Source of the DNA: Lingula anatina
Lineage: Eukaryota > Brachiopoda > Lingulata > Lingulida > Lingulidae
NCBI RefSeq assembly: GCF_001039355.2
Contig: NW_019774181.1
Span: forward strand, 141,000-204,999
Direction: 5' to 3'
DNA: 64,000 bases
Shown here: positions 36,155 to 47,392 of the stretch, one piece after another
Position numbering within the stretch: the first letter of the stretch is position 1
How the letters are laid out: each line of letters opens with the position of its first letter
The notes under the pieces: generated by a model
What the model saw: the letters and a program-made list of their open reading frames with translations, nothing else
What the model was told of the DNA's origin: nothing
Databases searched by the model: none
Translations under genes and position numbers: made by a program

Positions 36155-36733
36155 GTCAGGACCATGCAGCAGTTAAGGCGAAGGATTTGTGTAAAGAAAC
36201 TATCGGCATTGGGGTTATACTTGAGTGTACACAGTATGGATAATGAACATAGAAATCAACATCTGACAGGGTCTTGGGTTTGCTGGTTTCTGAATTTTGG
36301 GTCCATGATTAACCTTACTAAATGATATATGCAAAACCTTGAAAAAGGGGTAACAGAGATCGGCTGTAAGTTCTTTGTGACTCCTGTCTTATAGGCAGCC
36401 CTAGTCAAGTCCTATAGGTTGCCATATCTACCCACCCAAATCTTATCTTAATAAGTGCCAATTAAGAGTGAAAAGACGGTATGCTGAATGCACAAGCTTT
36501 TTTTCTAATTTTTATCAAATTTAATCAACATACAATTATTTTACTGCTTAGCCACTGACAAGTAAATGTGGTGCGTCCCTTTCGCCAAATAACTCTGGCA
36601 GAGAGATATGCCTACGGTAAGGTAGTATCAAATATTTCAAACATCCAATCGTTAACTTGAGGCTCGTAAAAGATGTCACTACCAGGCGGACGAACACAAT
36701 AGGTTGGGAATTGAAAGAGCACACGCGTGTCGA

Positions 36734-36795
36734 CCAATCATAGCACGTGGCGTTTTTATGATATGAATATGACAAGCGTTGACAGTCATTATATA
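36734..36795 (+). promoter_or_regulatory. Core promoter module of gene C
   Basis: A CCAAT box (36734-36738), an E-box CACGTG (36744-36749) and a TATA box (36790-36795) lie 60-125 nt upstream of the start codon. All three are kept with the same order and spacing upstream of gene D, although intergenic DNA around them has diverged. Confidence 0.6.
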
Positions 36796-36858
36796 CTGGA
36801 GAGTTTTAATGATGGAATGTGAGTCGTTCTAGAGTGTGTTTTATGCAAAACTTTCGAT

Positions 36859-39800
36859 ATGGACTGGAGGTAATTCTGCATTTTGATACATGTTGCGTTG
36901 TTGGAGAAAACATAGCGCTAAATGTTAAAATTCCACAGTAAACAGTTTTGGGGTAGCTTTTGGCAAAATATCTTCTGATAAGATTAGGGCCTTCGTATGT
37001 ATGTAGACAATAAGAAACGACTATTACCATTATCGAACATTGTCTTGCGTTTCAGATAATAATTTTCTTGTTTTCTGCAGGTGCACGTTTATAGTTGTAT
37101 TGTCGATAAACTTCTGGGTTCCGTGTAGATCAGGTAAGAACTAGTTTAAAACAAGTCAAGCCTCAGTTTTCTGCAGGTGCACCTTTATAGCTATTGTTGA
37201 TGAACTTCTGGGTTCCATGTAGATCAGATAAGAACTAGTTTAAAACAAGTGAAGTCTCTTTTTTTGTGTGTGTAGTTTCCTCGTCTTTTGCATTTTCTTG
37301 TGTGTCACTTTGTTAACTTTTATCAGCTCGATGAACCGACGCCCAAGAATGCATGTCCATTCGAAATTCCAAATGGTCTCATTTCCGTTCGTTTCACTGT
37401 GTGTATTCAAGCAAACAGTAATTCCGCTCTGCCATATCTTCAATTCAGCTTGCCTCCCCAGTTGGACATTAAATCCAGCGAACGGATTTTGCTACATTCT
37501 TTTCGACATGACTCTAAGTTTCACGGCCGCTGAGACATTTTGTAACGGGTTTGATACGGGACATCTAGCCAGCATTCACAGTGCAGCCGAGAATACTTTT
37601 ATTGCTGATAATATACTGTAAGTTATTTCACTTCTCATGCTAGTGAAACGGGCGCAGAACTACACGTAGTAAAGCTATTGTTAATGCCACCCATGTGTTA
37701 TATTTGGATTTACTATCAGTTCTTGGAGTGGTTTGCCTGACGCACGCCCATTACCGAACAAGCTTTAAACCTCATGGTAACTAATTAAAAGAACTTATCG
37801 GGTGTGATATGCGAGTACCAAACACTATACCCAATTCTCTGGCAGGGGAAGTAAAAACTGTAATTTTAGGACATTTTGGAGTTTTGGGCGCTATAGTGCT
37901 AGTGTTTTTTTATGTTACTGTTTAAGAGGATATAATAAGTTGTTGTTTTTGCTAAATAAGCACGCTATACTACCTCCTCTGTTGCCTATGCGTTTTATTA
38001 CACTATATATTACATTCTCCACTGTTTCAATATTGTGACAAGACTAATGCTAATGACACCAAAGTTTTGACAGACATGCTGGGAATGCTATTGCAGTGAC
38101 GGCTCATTCTTCTCCGTTAACACAATGGTTTCATGTCGTAAGGACCTACAGTCGCCGATACCCATATTCCAAACAACTCAGTGTGTGATTCTATTTCATT
38201 TAGAACTGTGTACTGTATTCACTTCAAACATCATGCATGCAATATTCGCTATTTGTTTGTCTTCTGTTTGTTAGGTGTTTTCTTCTGGGTAGTTATTACC
38301 ATGGGATTATTTCACATTGCAATCTGTGTCTCGTTAACCTAAAAAAAATGACCATAGATACAACTTGTTTCAAAAAAACATGGTCATTTGATCCAATTAT
38401 CAACGACAAAACAGACCATAACAATTATGAAGTAAATGTAAGGTGTGAGTTGAGGTCAAGCCTATTGGTGGATAGAGATAACATGAAATACGACGATCAT
38501 ATTTATGGTTTCTTGTATTAAAACCTGAATATAGAGTTTTATTCGTCTCTCTATAGGGGCGGAGGACCAGGCTCCTGGATAGGCCTGACAGACGAAGTTG
38601 CGGAGGGTACGTACACGTGGACCGACGGAACTCCATTTGATTATGTTCAATGGAATAATAATGAACCGGATGGACCTGGCGAGAACTGCGTTGTTATTCG
38701 CACCGGCGGTGCAAACAACTGGGAAGATATCCCATGCTCTGATACGAGGAGATTTGTCTGCAGGGCGTCACAGATAGGTACAATGTAATTACTGTTGAGA
38801 TTATGGCTGTCGTACTGCTATTTGCATACAATTTGTTGCATGGTACAGGTATAACGATGTTAACTTATAACATTTTATGTAGTGAACTTAAAGCTTGAGT
38901 GCCCGTAATAAATTGTTATTTGTTATGTACAAAGTAAAAAACACGAGATCGAATGTGTGTACGTGATTCATTGAGACTTTAAGTTGTTTTGCTGGAAAGG
39001 TAATTTTGTAGAATTTATTTACTGAGTATTTTTTTTTTTTATTTCCATTGAAAATAACATTCCGGAAGCGTCAATTCAAAAACATAATTTGCTGTAGTTT
39101 TATACATACTCATGAAATATTTTGAAATATTTAGCAGCTACTGCGGGCCCACCAGGGACAGGCGGACCACCGGGAACCAGTGGACCCCAAGGAACCAGTG
39201 GACCTCCGGGAACTGAGGGTCCACCTGGCACTGCTGGCCCCTCAGGGACAGGAGGGCCTCCAAGCACAGCGGGTCCACCTGGAACAGGTGGTCCCCCGGG
39301 AACAGGCGGTCCTCCTGCAACCAGTGGTCCTTCGGGAATGGGTGGCCCTCCAGCTACAGGTGGGCCACCTGGAACCATGGGACCACCCGGAAGTATTGGG
39401 CCACCGGGGACTGGAGCACCACCAGGGACCAGTGGACCTCCAGGGACCAGCGGGCCGCCAGGTTCAAATGGACCCCCCGGAACAGAAGGACCTTCAGGGA
39501 CAGGAGGTCCGCCAGGATCGGGTGGTTCTCCCGGAACCGAAGGACCTTCTGGTACCGGAGGGCCTCCTGGCACGCAAGGACCACCAGGAACGGGAGGACC
39601 CCCAGGGACAGCAGGGCCATCTGGGCCAGGGGGTCCTCAAGGTACATCAGGACCTGTTGGCCTTGATGGCCCCCCAGGCACTAGTGGCCCTGGCGGTGAA
39701 TCAGGGCCAACAGGAACTGGTGGACCACCCGGACTGAAGGGTGGTACTGGAACTGCCGGACCACAGGGAACTGGCGGTCCACCTGGAACTCACGGGCCTA

Positions 39801-41952
39801 ATGGCTCAGGTGGCCCACCCGGGAGCGGTGGCCCTCCAGGAACAGGTGGACCACAAGGCACCAGTGGGCCACCAGGAACAGTTGGTCCCCAAGGAGCAGC
39901 AGGACCCCCAGGGACAGGTGGACCCCCAGGATTAAGTGGACCTATAGGGGTAGTTGGTGCTGCTGGAACAGCTGGTCCACCAGGGTTAATAGGGCCTGCT
40001 GGACCAACCGGGACTGGAGGACCACCAGGAACAGCCGGACCGAAAGGTAAGAGGGAATGTTTGCTTTTATAGAGTAATATTTAGGTATAAATGGTTCACA
40101 TGGGGAGATTATCACATTTGAATGCTCTTGTTGACTAAATCACGGCCGCGATCTATGCATGCAGATTTGTTGATGTTGTCTTGTTACTAGTTGACATAAG
40201 ATCATGGGTTCATATAATTTTATAGTGGCTGAATTTATAGAAGGAAATATTGATTATCACCTGTCATAAGCATACAGGGTAGTTATATGTTTATACCCTT
40301 GGTAAAAAATGGAATATTTCGAAAATTAAAAATACAATTATTGTTTGATATTAAAATTGTCTAAAAACCAATGATATAGCATTCCATAGCAATGACCAAT
40401 AAACAAAAATAAAGTAACGAAAAGGGAGTGATTTTATACCAGCTTGTACTAAAAGAATGTACAGTTTGAAATACACACGCACGCACGCACGCACACACAC
40501 GTACACACACACACACACACAATAAGCTAATACTAAATAGCAATACACTAATACTTTATAAATAAAACAAAAAGTTAGGTTAAGTATCACAATCAAATAT
40601 CATTGAAAAGTTGCACATCAGTTTGAGCACAGCGAGCTCTATAAGATTGTTTCACTGTGAATTCACAATGTAATGATTTTACTATTTTAAAACAAATTTG
40701 ACATTATTTGAACAATTATAGAGACCCTAAATTGTAAACCATTTATGATTAATTTCCCAAACACGTTTTCAATATTTTGGATCCAATAACATTCCTTTTT
40801 TGAGGTTGACTGAACCTCTTTAACATATTGTCTTTATGTACTAATGCTTCCAAGCTTTATTTTCTAGGACTTCCGGGAAACCAAGGGCCACCAGGTGACT
40901 CAGTGCAAGGCATGAAGGGTATGAAGGGCATGGCAGGGGATCCAGGTCAGCAAGGACTTCCAGGGTCTGTTGGACATCCGGGAGAGAAGGGAATGCAGGG
41001 AGCTAAAGGCCTTCCGTTCTTTGGAATGAAAGGAGAAAAGGGAATGTCTGACAGATTCATCATTCTTCTGCCTCGACGGACAATTCTTCCGACTACAAGC
41101 CTGGTTACACAGACTCCTCCTCAAACTTCAGGGGTGTTCACAAGAACGTTTCTTCCAACTACCAGATTTTTTAGGAGACCATTGCCTTCAACTCCACCTC
41201 AAAGTACAGGAGTGTTCACAAGAACGTTTTTTCCAACTACCAGACTTTTTAGGAGCACATTACCTTCAACTGCACCTCAAAGTACAGGAGTGTTCACAAG
41301 AACGTTTTTTCCAACTACCAGACGTTTTAGGAGCCCATTACCTTCAACTTCAACACAATTTAGAAGTTTAACAACTGGCTTTACAACCTTCAATCCATTT
41401 ATGACAGTTGGTTCCTTCATGTTCCTAAAAGGTAAGTGCATCTTCCAATGTGCTCAGCTTCAGTACTTTTTTCATTTCCCTTCGAAGTTTTTCAGATAAA
41501 GATAAATATTTCCTCCAAACCAAACAGATAAAATCCTCTGTGGTTAGAGACTCTGACGTCCCTTGAAATCAAGAAACCCTTCACCCTTATGATTATTTTA
41601 GCTCATTCATGCTAGAACCATGGTCTGGTTTAGATACTTGATAGTAAAGCAAATAAGCTAAAAAAACTTCTCGTGGTCTAGTATGTCATTTGAATGTATT
41701 GTAGAATAACTGTTAAAGCGCCTTTATTGTACAATTTAAGGTGACAATCCGTATTGGACCCAAAGTGGTGAAAAGGAATCCGACCTGCAAAAGTTGAAGG
41801 ACGCTATGGTCTATGAAATCGTACTTGGAGTTGTCATAGGAACTGTTTTGGTGGGAAACATCGCCCTCTATGTGGCATACTTCAAACAAGTGGCGTATGA
41901 AAAAGGTGAAATCGAAAGAATCAAAAGGAAATTGGAAGGGATGTTGCCTTAG
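36859..41952 (+). CDS. Membrane collagen with N-terminal C-type lectin domain, copy C
   Basis: A predicted type I lectin receptor of 713 aa. Exons 36859-36869, 37081-37133, 37449-37617, 38557-38777, 39135-40046, 40868-41431 and 41741-41952 join in frame. An in-frame stop at 36820-36822 supports the ATG. Order: signal peptide (starting MDWR, about 1-22); C-type lectin domain with six Cys, WIGL (85-88), EPD (114-116) and W-E-D (133-135); collagen block 1 of about 100 triplets, mostly GPPGTx; collagen block 2 with GMKGMKGM; a stalk of three 26-residue repeats; transmembrane helix 670-691; short charged tail. The exon 5 acceptor is a TAGCAG doublet, so one Ala may be optional. EPD with W-E-D keeps acidic or amide groups for calcium, but the sugar preference cannot be read with confidence. 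Confidence 0.88.
37168..37240 (+). pseudogene. Duplicated, dead signal-peptide exon in gene C
   Basis: A second copy of exon 2, complete with its TTTTCTGCAG acceptor, lies about 35 nt after the real one. It has an internal deletion, and its donor has changed from GTAAGA to ATAAGA. A matching relic follows exon 2 of gene D (about 55555-55632). Confidence 0.75.
41128..41361 (+). repeat. 78-bp coding repeat in the stalk, gene C
   Basis: Three 26-residue units start at 41128, 41206 and 41284. Each has (T/S)GVFTRTF, PTTR and PLPST-like motifs. They are rich in Thr, Pro and Arg, lie between collagen block 2 and the membrane helix, and are absent from copies A and B. Confidence 0.85.
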
Positions 41953-42709
41953 GCTGACATTTTATTCATTTTAGAAGTTCGATAGTATATGATTACCAAA
42001 GTTGTCATATCTTAAGCCTGATAGGTGAAAGGTGCATGTAAACGACGCTATGTCACTGGTTCAAGACAATAACATACCGGTGTGACAGGAATGGCAGATC
42101 GCTAGGAACCGTAGTCCGTTCCCCATTACTTTATAATGTGAAATTCTGCCCATACACTAACCACTATACTTCAGCCAACCTAACATGTACTTTTCATAGG
42201 GGACCCCGGATTTCCATTCCTAGGACTACCATTCCTTTCACACCGGTACGAAGAGTTAAGGTACTGACGACGAAAACTAATTATGGATACAGATTTATTA
42301 AATCCAAGCACTATAGGCAAAATACACAAAAAGTATCTTTCTCTAGGCGTTGCCAAAGGCTGCATGGTCACAAAGTATTTATTTGTCCACCTGAAATGTG
42401 TCAAGTTGTGTTGTATCTTACCAACACTAAAAGGATGACATTTATAAAAAAATATTCCATGATATTCCAACGTGTATATATTTTACCTCCCCTGTACACA
42501 TGTATATTCGTGGTTGTTTCACAGGACTTTAATTCGTCTCTGTGGCACGGGGTTACGTGCGTCGGTACCACTTGAATGGCCAAGGTTCATTAATGTCACT
42601 TGGAACTCATTTAACCAGGGATCAGTTTCTGTTTGATAGCACAGTAGCTTTTCTCATATAAATAGTAACTATATATAAATCCACTTTGTTGTTTAAACGA
42701 CGCCTTTAC

Positions 42710-42747
<38 letters not shown>

Positions 42748-43872
42748 TTCTATTTTTAGAAAACTAACAGGAGTATTTCATAAAACACACTGTTTTATAT
42801 TATAATTTTCACAAAGTATGAGATTATGAATAAACAGTGAGAGGACAAGTGAGAGGCAGAGGACAAACAAATATGCTAAAGGGAGCACTTTGTGAGATAA
42901 AAAGGGTCAATTTAATAAAAAGTGCAGATTTTCTTTCGTAAATCAGCATCTTCGCGTACTCCCCTGACTTCAATTATAACCGCTGGTGAGCTTTATATTT
43001 GATGTGAATTTTTAAAATTCGTTCACAAATACTATATGTAGTACCTGAAACCAAGCTGTTTTTAATCTCGAAGCAGAGATCCCCTAACTGACGAAATGAG
43101 CATTTATGAAGATATCGATAGATATTGAATGAGCTACGGTGTTTAATTGCTTTCAGCGAGAGCCCCTATGGTGTTGGAGCTATCTACGAAGGACAATTAT
43201 TTAATTGGTATTACAGAATGAAATTTATTTAGACAGCGAAAAAAACCCAATATCTCTTCTTCGCCTAAATAAATTTTTAAAAACTGAGGGTGTTGTTTTC
43301 GAAATGTTACGGAATACTTTCAAAGACACTTTACATTTTTTTCACAACATGCACAAATGTACGGAAATTACTACATGTAACTGCAATACAATTGATAACA
43401 AACGTTAAAAAAACGTATTTTGACTTCAAAATAGATACCAAAATACATAATTTTGAAGGATATTTTCAAACGGAAAGAAAGAAGGAAAACATAAATTGTC
43501 CATGGTTTATTTCAGTGACGGAAAGAAGACTTTTTACAAAAAAAAAAGTTGTTAAGAGAATGGAGGCTTAATAAAATCAAACTCCTCTGGCATTTTTCGT
43601 TCTTGGCAAAACGAAAGGCAACACTTAACCAGCTGTGAAGGTAATGGAATGTTATCTCTAGCTACTTGTATGCCGTGGAAATAACGTAATAACGATGTTT
43701 CAGACAATGTAAACAAAATATTTTGCGGTGTGTTTACATTATAAATGACACTATTGTCGAGAGACCACGTTGTTGCATTTAAACGCAGCTCTCACACCGT
43801 TGAAAAGTTAGGCGGAGGCCACGTGAACCAGTGAAATTTGAAGTAGGACATAGCTATCCAAAACCGACTCAT
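41953..43872. other. Downstream region of gene C
   Basis: Well conserved with 61153-63034, including a block after 42197 and a (TAG)n microsatellite at 42711-42746. Long open frames here are not kept in unit 2 (frameshifts), so I call it 3' UTR or intergenic. Confidence 0.45.
42829..42834 (+). promoter_or_regulatory. Possible poly(A) signal of gene C
   Basis: AATAAA about 880 nt past the stop, in a block conserved with gene D (62000-62005). It is the nearest canonical signal seen, so the 3' UTR may be long. Confidence 0.3.
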
Positions 43873-43934
43873 GGGAACGGGTGGTCCACCTGACTGAAGA
43901 AAACAGCTGAAGTCGTTGGACCACAGGGAAATGG
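43873..43934 (+). pseudogene. Relic of a lectin-gene collagen exon (unit 1)
   Basis: The sequence GGGAACGGGTGGTCCACCTG and what follows, including TGGACCACAGGGAA, resembles a piece of collagen exon 5 (about 39713-39775), but the Gly-X-Y frame is broken by a stop. It is 1.9 kb beyond gene C and repeated at 63035-63096. Confidence 0.5.
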
Positions 43935-43994
43935 AGACATTTATTACATTACACTTGACTTATAAAAGTCACGCATAAAGATACGTGCTTTAAT

Positions 43995-44649
43995 GAATGT
44001 GATATCGTGTATTTTGGTACTAGATTTCCATCTGTAATAATATCTGATCAAGGCAGAGAATTCTACAATAGGTCATCATCATCATCATTTAGAGCCTATA
44101 GTGTTCCACTGTTGGACAAAGGCCTCAGCATGCTTTTTCCATTGTTTCCTATCCTGAGCCTCAGATTTCCAGTTTGGCCAAGGTTTCTTCATATTTTACT
44201 ATAGGTTACATGGAAGAAATCAGCAATAAAACCAAGAGTGAGAGGAGAGCGACAAGGCCTTATCACCCATGGTCTAATTGTCTAACTGGTGCGTAAACTT
44301 TCAGAAAACAGTTCATATTGGTAATGGCCAATATACAAAACTAGATAACCATTGTACATCTCTCCTGATTTACGACTTGGTTTTACATGATACTGCTTTC
44401 GGATATCACTGACAAGTAGACAGGGCGGTTTGATGATTGATAGTAAATTTTTTGTGCACTTAAATTTGAATTGTTCTTTTACTATAACCATCTGATTACT
44501 AGCCGAAATACCGCCTCATAAATTGGTTCACTGAATGGACAGTTCAATTTAATATAACAGAAATGTTTAACCAAACTATCCAATATATGGTTGCTAAATC
44601 TAGTTCGGAACCACGAAAGTGGACCCAGGTCCTTCATGTAGCAGGATGA
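43995..44649 (+). pseudogene. Integrase-like relic, interrupted (unit 1)
   Basis: Three plus-strand pieces in order resemble an integrase core: 43995-44070 with IISDQGREFYN (second catalytic Asp block), about 44235-44285 with TRPYHPWSN, and 44557-44649 with MFNQTIQYMVAK and a following W. Between them are stops and inserted DNA. The source may be an LTR retrotransposon or a Ginger-type DNA transposon. The copy is dead, and its counterpart is at 63147-63690. Confidence 0.6.
44073..44205 (-). mobile_element. LINE 3' end inserted in the integrase relic
   Basis: A 133-bp segment absent from unit 2, flanked by ATAGG at 44068-44072 and 44201-44205. On the minus strand it reads as the end of a LINE reverse-transcriptase ORF (DRKQWKKHAEAF followed by a stop) and a (TGA)n tail. 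This is the shape of a 5'-truncated LINE insertion after the segmental duplication. Confidence 0.68.
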
Positions 44650-44734
44650 ATCTTTTCTTACAACACTTCCCAGCAAGAAATCACACTTTTTTTTTTGGCA
44701 TGTAAGTATAGAAACAACACGTATACTGTTTATG

Positions 44735-44766
<32 letters not shown>

Positions 44767-44858
44767 TGTCTACATGTACATGTGTAAATGTTTTTTTATT
44801 TTGTTTTTTTGTTTTTTTTGAATGAATGAATGAATGAATGAATGAATGAATGAATGAA
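44735..44858. repeat. (CT)n and (GAAT)n microsatellites
   Basis: (CT)n at 44735-44763 and (GAAT)n at 44820-44858, both repeated in unit 2 (about 63820-63850 and 63895-63918). Between and around them I see no gene. Confidence 0.8.
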
Positions 44859-45081
44859 GCAACACTCATCACTCTAGGCGTTAAAAGAGAGCTCATAGGT
44901 AGCATTTCGGCTTTCCGAACCACACGGAAATCGAATTATGACAATTTTCGTTCAAATGAGGAATTGTTTTTATTTTTTACTTCCCTTTAATTCAAAAAGC
45001 CACATTTAATTTATATAAAATAAAATGCTGATCTGCGTCACTTATGTGCAACGAGTGCACATAGATACCGAATTCAAAAAC

Positions 45082-45321
45082 ATGATGATCATCCGCCTTT
45101 CTTTATACGCGCTGCTATTTGTTCAGCTTGCCCATGAAAATGGTCAACTTGCCGCGTTAGCCCAGAAGTCGCCCAACGTTGAGATTTGGACGCTTGCGGG
45201 ATTCACGAGGGACCCAGAACATCTTAGAGTTGGAGTGCAAGAGTTAACCACTAAAAAGGCGCCCATTACTGAGGGTAGAATTCAAGAGGGAACCACACAG
45301 AAGTCGTCTCCCACTACTGAA
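45082..45321 (+). CDS. Orphan first exon with signal peptide, unknown gene
   Basis: An 80-codon open exon starts ATG-ATG at 45082 and ends at a good donor (GAA|GTAAGT). The N-terminus MMIIRLSLYALLFVQLAHENG has a short charged start and a hydrophobic core like a signal peptide, followed by a Thr/Lys/Glu-rich segment. A TATA-like TATATAAAAT lies upstream near 45013. A possible acceptor at about 45801 (TTTTAAAG) would add 11 codons and then a stop, giving a 91-aa secreted protein. The duplication boundary is 100 nt later, so the real gene may have been cut there. Not recognised. Confidence 0.4.
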
Positions 45322-47392
45322 GTAAGTATCCCATGTAAACGTGGCCTTATGTCCCACACGGGACGAAGAGCATTGATTGATTGGATGTAAACGCCTTGAA
45401 ATACATTTTTATACATTTTTAATTTAATTAATTGACGTTATAGAGTCTTTGGTGAATAAATAGTTCAAATGAGGCTGATTTATTGAGATTTCCGTACCTC
45501 ACGTTGTTGGGGAGGAGGGGGGCTATGTATTGCAAGAACCAAAATATCTATCAATAAAATTTGTTTTGTTTTAATTAGGAATAAATTTATAATGGTATAA
45601 AGTAGGCTTTTAATGAATGAAAACGAATAATAAATTTTCGTTTTAAAAGAAAGTAACAAATTCAGTTTTAAACCATTGAGTTTGTTTCAGCAATGGTCTC
45701 TAGCTCTGTGGCGCGCAAAGGTTTGTGGGTAATATGAGGGTCCAACTTGCCCCTTGTCAAGGGGGGCAACTAGCCCCGGGTGCACCCTTTTTATTTTAAA
45801 GGATGGCAGCCATTTATGGTGCAAGAATGAAACTTGAAACAATGAGCTTCAGTTTGATGCCCTTTACATATACAGACTTGCCATTTAATATGGAATATTT
45901 CAGTTTCGAAGTCGTAGCCTGTTCACGGGCTTTTTTAGCTGTAAGTCGACAGAATGATAATCGATTAGTTGTACAGATGTTGAAGGCAACTTGCATGTAT
46001 TCTTTGGCTAGTGCGAGAACACCTCAATGCCTATACTGTATGTACATGTATGTACAGTATATAGCCTTTGGTACCACTTTGTACTTTGGATTGTTTAAAC
46101 TGTTGCGGATTTCAGTATTGGAATAAGACATGGTCAAGGTTGGGGTTTCAGCTCCCAAGCCACAAGTGCATCAAAAAAATAATTATTTCTGGCATTGTGT
46201 CACTTTATACACACAGTCACAGTGTGATGGCTAGATTAGATGCCAGAATTACTGACATCTTTCTACTTATAGTTTTTTCTTTTGACTCGAAAAAAAAACC
46301 CTACCTCCTAAAACCTCAGTCTGATATGCTATCCCTTTTCTGTTTCAGTGCATTTGTTATTTGCATTCTCCTCATCTTTCAACATTGTGTTTTAAGTCAC
46401 TAGTGTTTTTTAAAATGCAGTGACGCTGGCAGTGCTATTGCGATGACAGTACAGTCTCTTCTTCGCTCAAACAATTACACTGAGCTGTTGGCATAGAATG
46501 AAAACCAGTTATGCCTGAGGGGAAGAAAATGAGCCTTTTTTTTCGCTTACTGCGTCATACCGTCCTTTTATCTATCTGTCTGTCTGACTGCCTGTCAATC
46601 TATCCATTTTAGTGTTATTTTTTAAGACTGGTATTTCATTTGGCGTATTTATGATTTATAATGTTAATTTGCTAACAAGTTACTCTTTCATCAGTTCTTC
46701 CATATATTTGTACAACTGTTATTAATGATGTCACGTCTCACTGGCGAACACAACTCGATATTGTCAACATTTGAGTGATCCCATGGTGTTTAAGCCCTCC
46801 ATAAATCCACATGTGTGGCTGGGGCACATACTGTTGTCAAAAATGTGGGCCAGGAGAGAGTCAATGGACGCTTTTCCCATGGATAACTTTTCATATCTGT
46901 ATCGAGGGACAGACCCTTCCACACGATATTTGGTTTACTAGTACCTTGGCCTCATATTGGGCTGTGCCGTTTCCCATCGTTAACTTTGAAACATGTTGAA
47001 ATATAGAAAAGTATATTTTCTGAAGTTCGATATCAATTTCATGAATCAAATGTCACAGATTATATGGTCTTAATAAAAGGTGACGGTAATGCACAGGATT
47101 CCTCCAATTCAAACAAGAGTGATACAGGTCTGTGTTTTGTACATATTAGGACAAAATCTATATCTTTTACGTAATTATGAAGACTCTTTAAAATACAAGT
47201 TTAATCTGATTGACACTTTAAATGTCGCCGTCACCTTGCATAAAATATCCCTTTGATCAAGCATTTTCCCAGGCCGTGAAATGAACAGAACAATGCGCCA
47301 TCGGGGTTTTTTTTCGACACAGAAAATACCCCCTAAAAATTCAGTCCAATATGCTATCCCATGTGCAATTTTTCTTATCTGTATTGAGGGAC

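Larger units (their letters stand above)
28390..45906. repeat. Large segmental duplication, unit 1
   Basis: A direct repeat of about 17.5 kb, collinear with 45907 onward. Both begin with CGAAGTCGTAGCCTGTTCAC. It carries gene C and large non-coding flanks. Differences between units include mobile-element insertions, a 1.1-kb segment found only in unit 2, and an inversion in intron 3 of gene D. Confidence 0.85.

Noticed and set aside
42138-42575. 145-aa open frame downstream of gene C (and 61338-61829 after gene D)
   Set aside because: The DNA is conserved, but a small indel shifts the frame between the units. No recognisable domain and no splice support.
46811-46999. Cys/Trp-containing short frame, also at 29406-29639
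   Set aside because: Present in both units, but with substitutions and different ends that do not suggest coding constraint. Part of the non-coding duplicated DNA.
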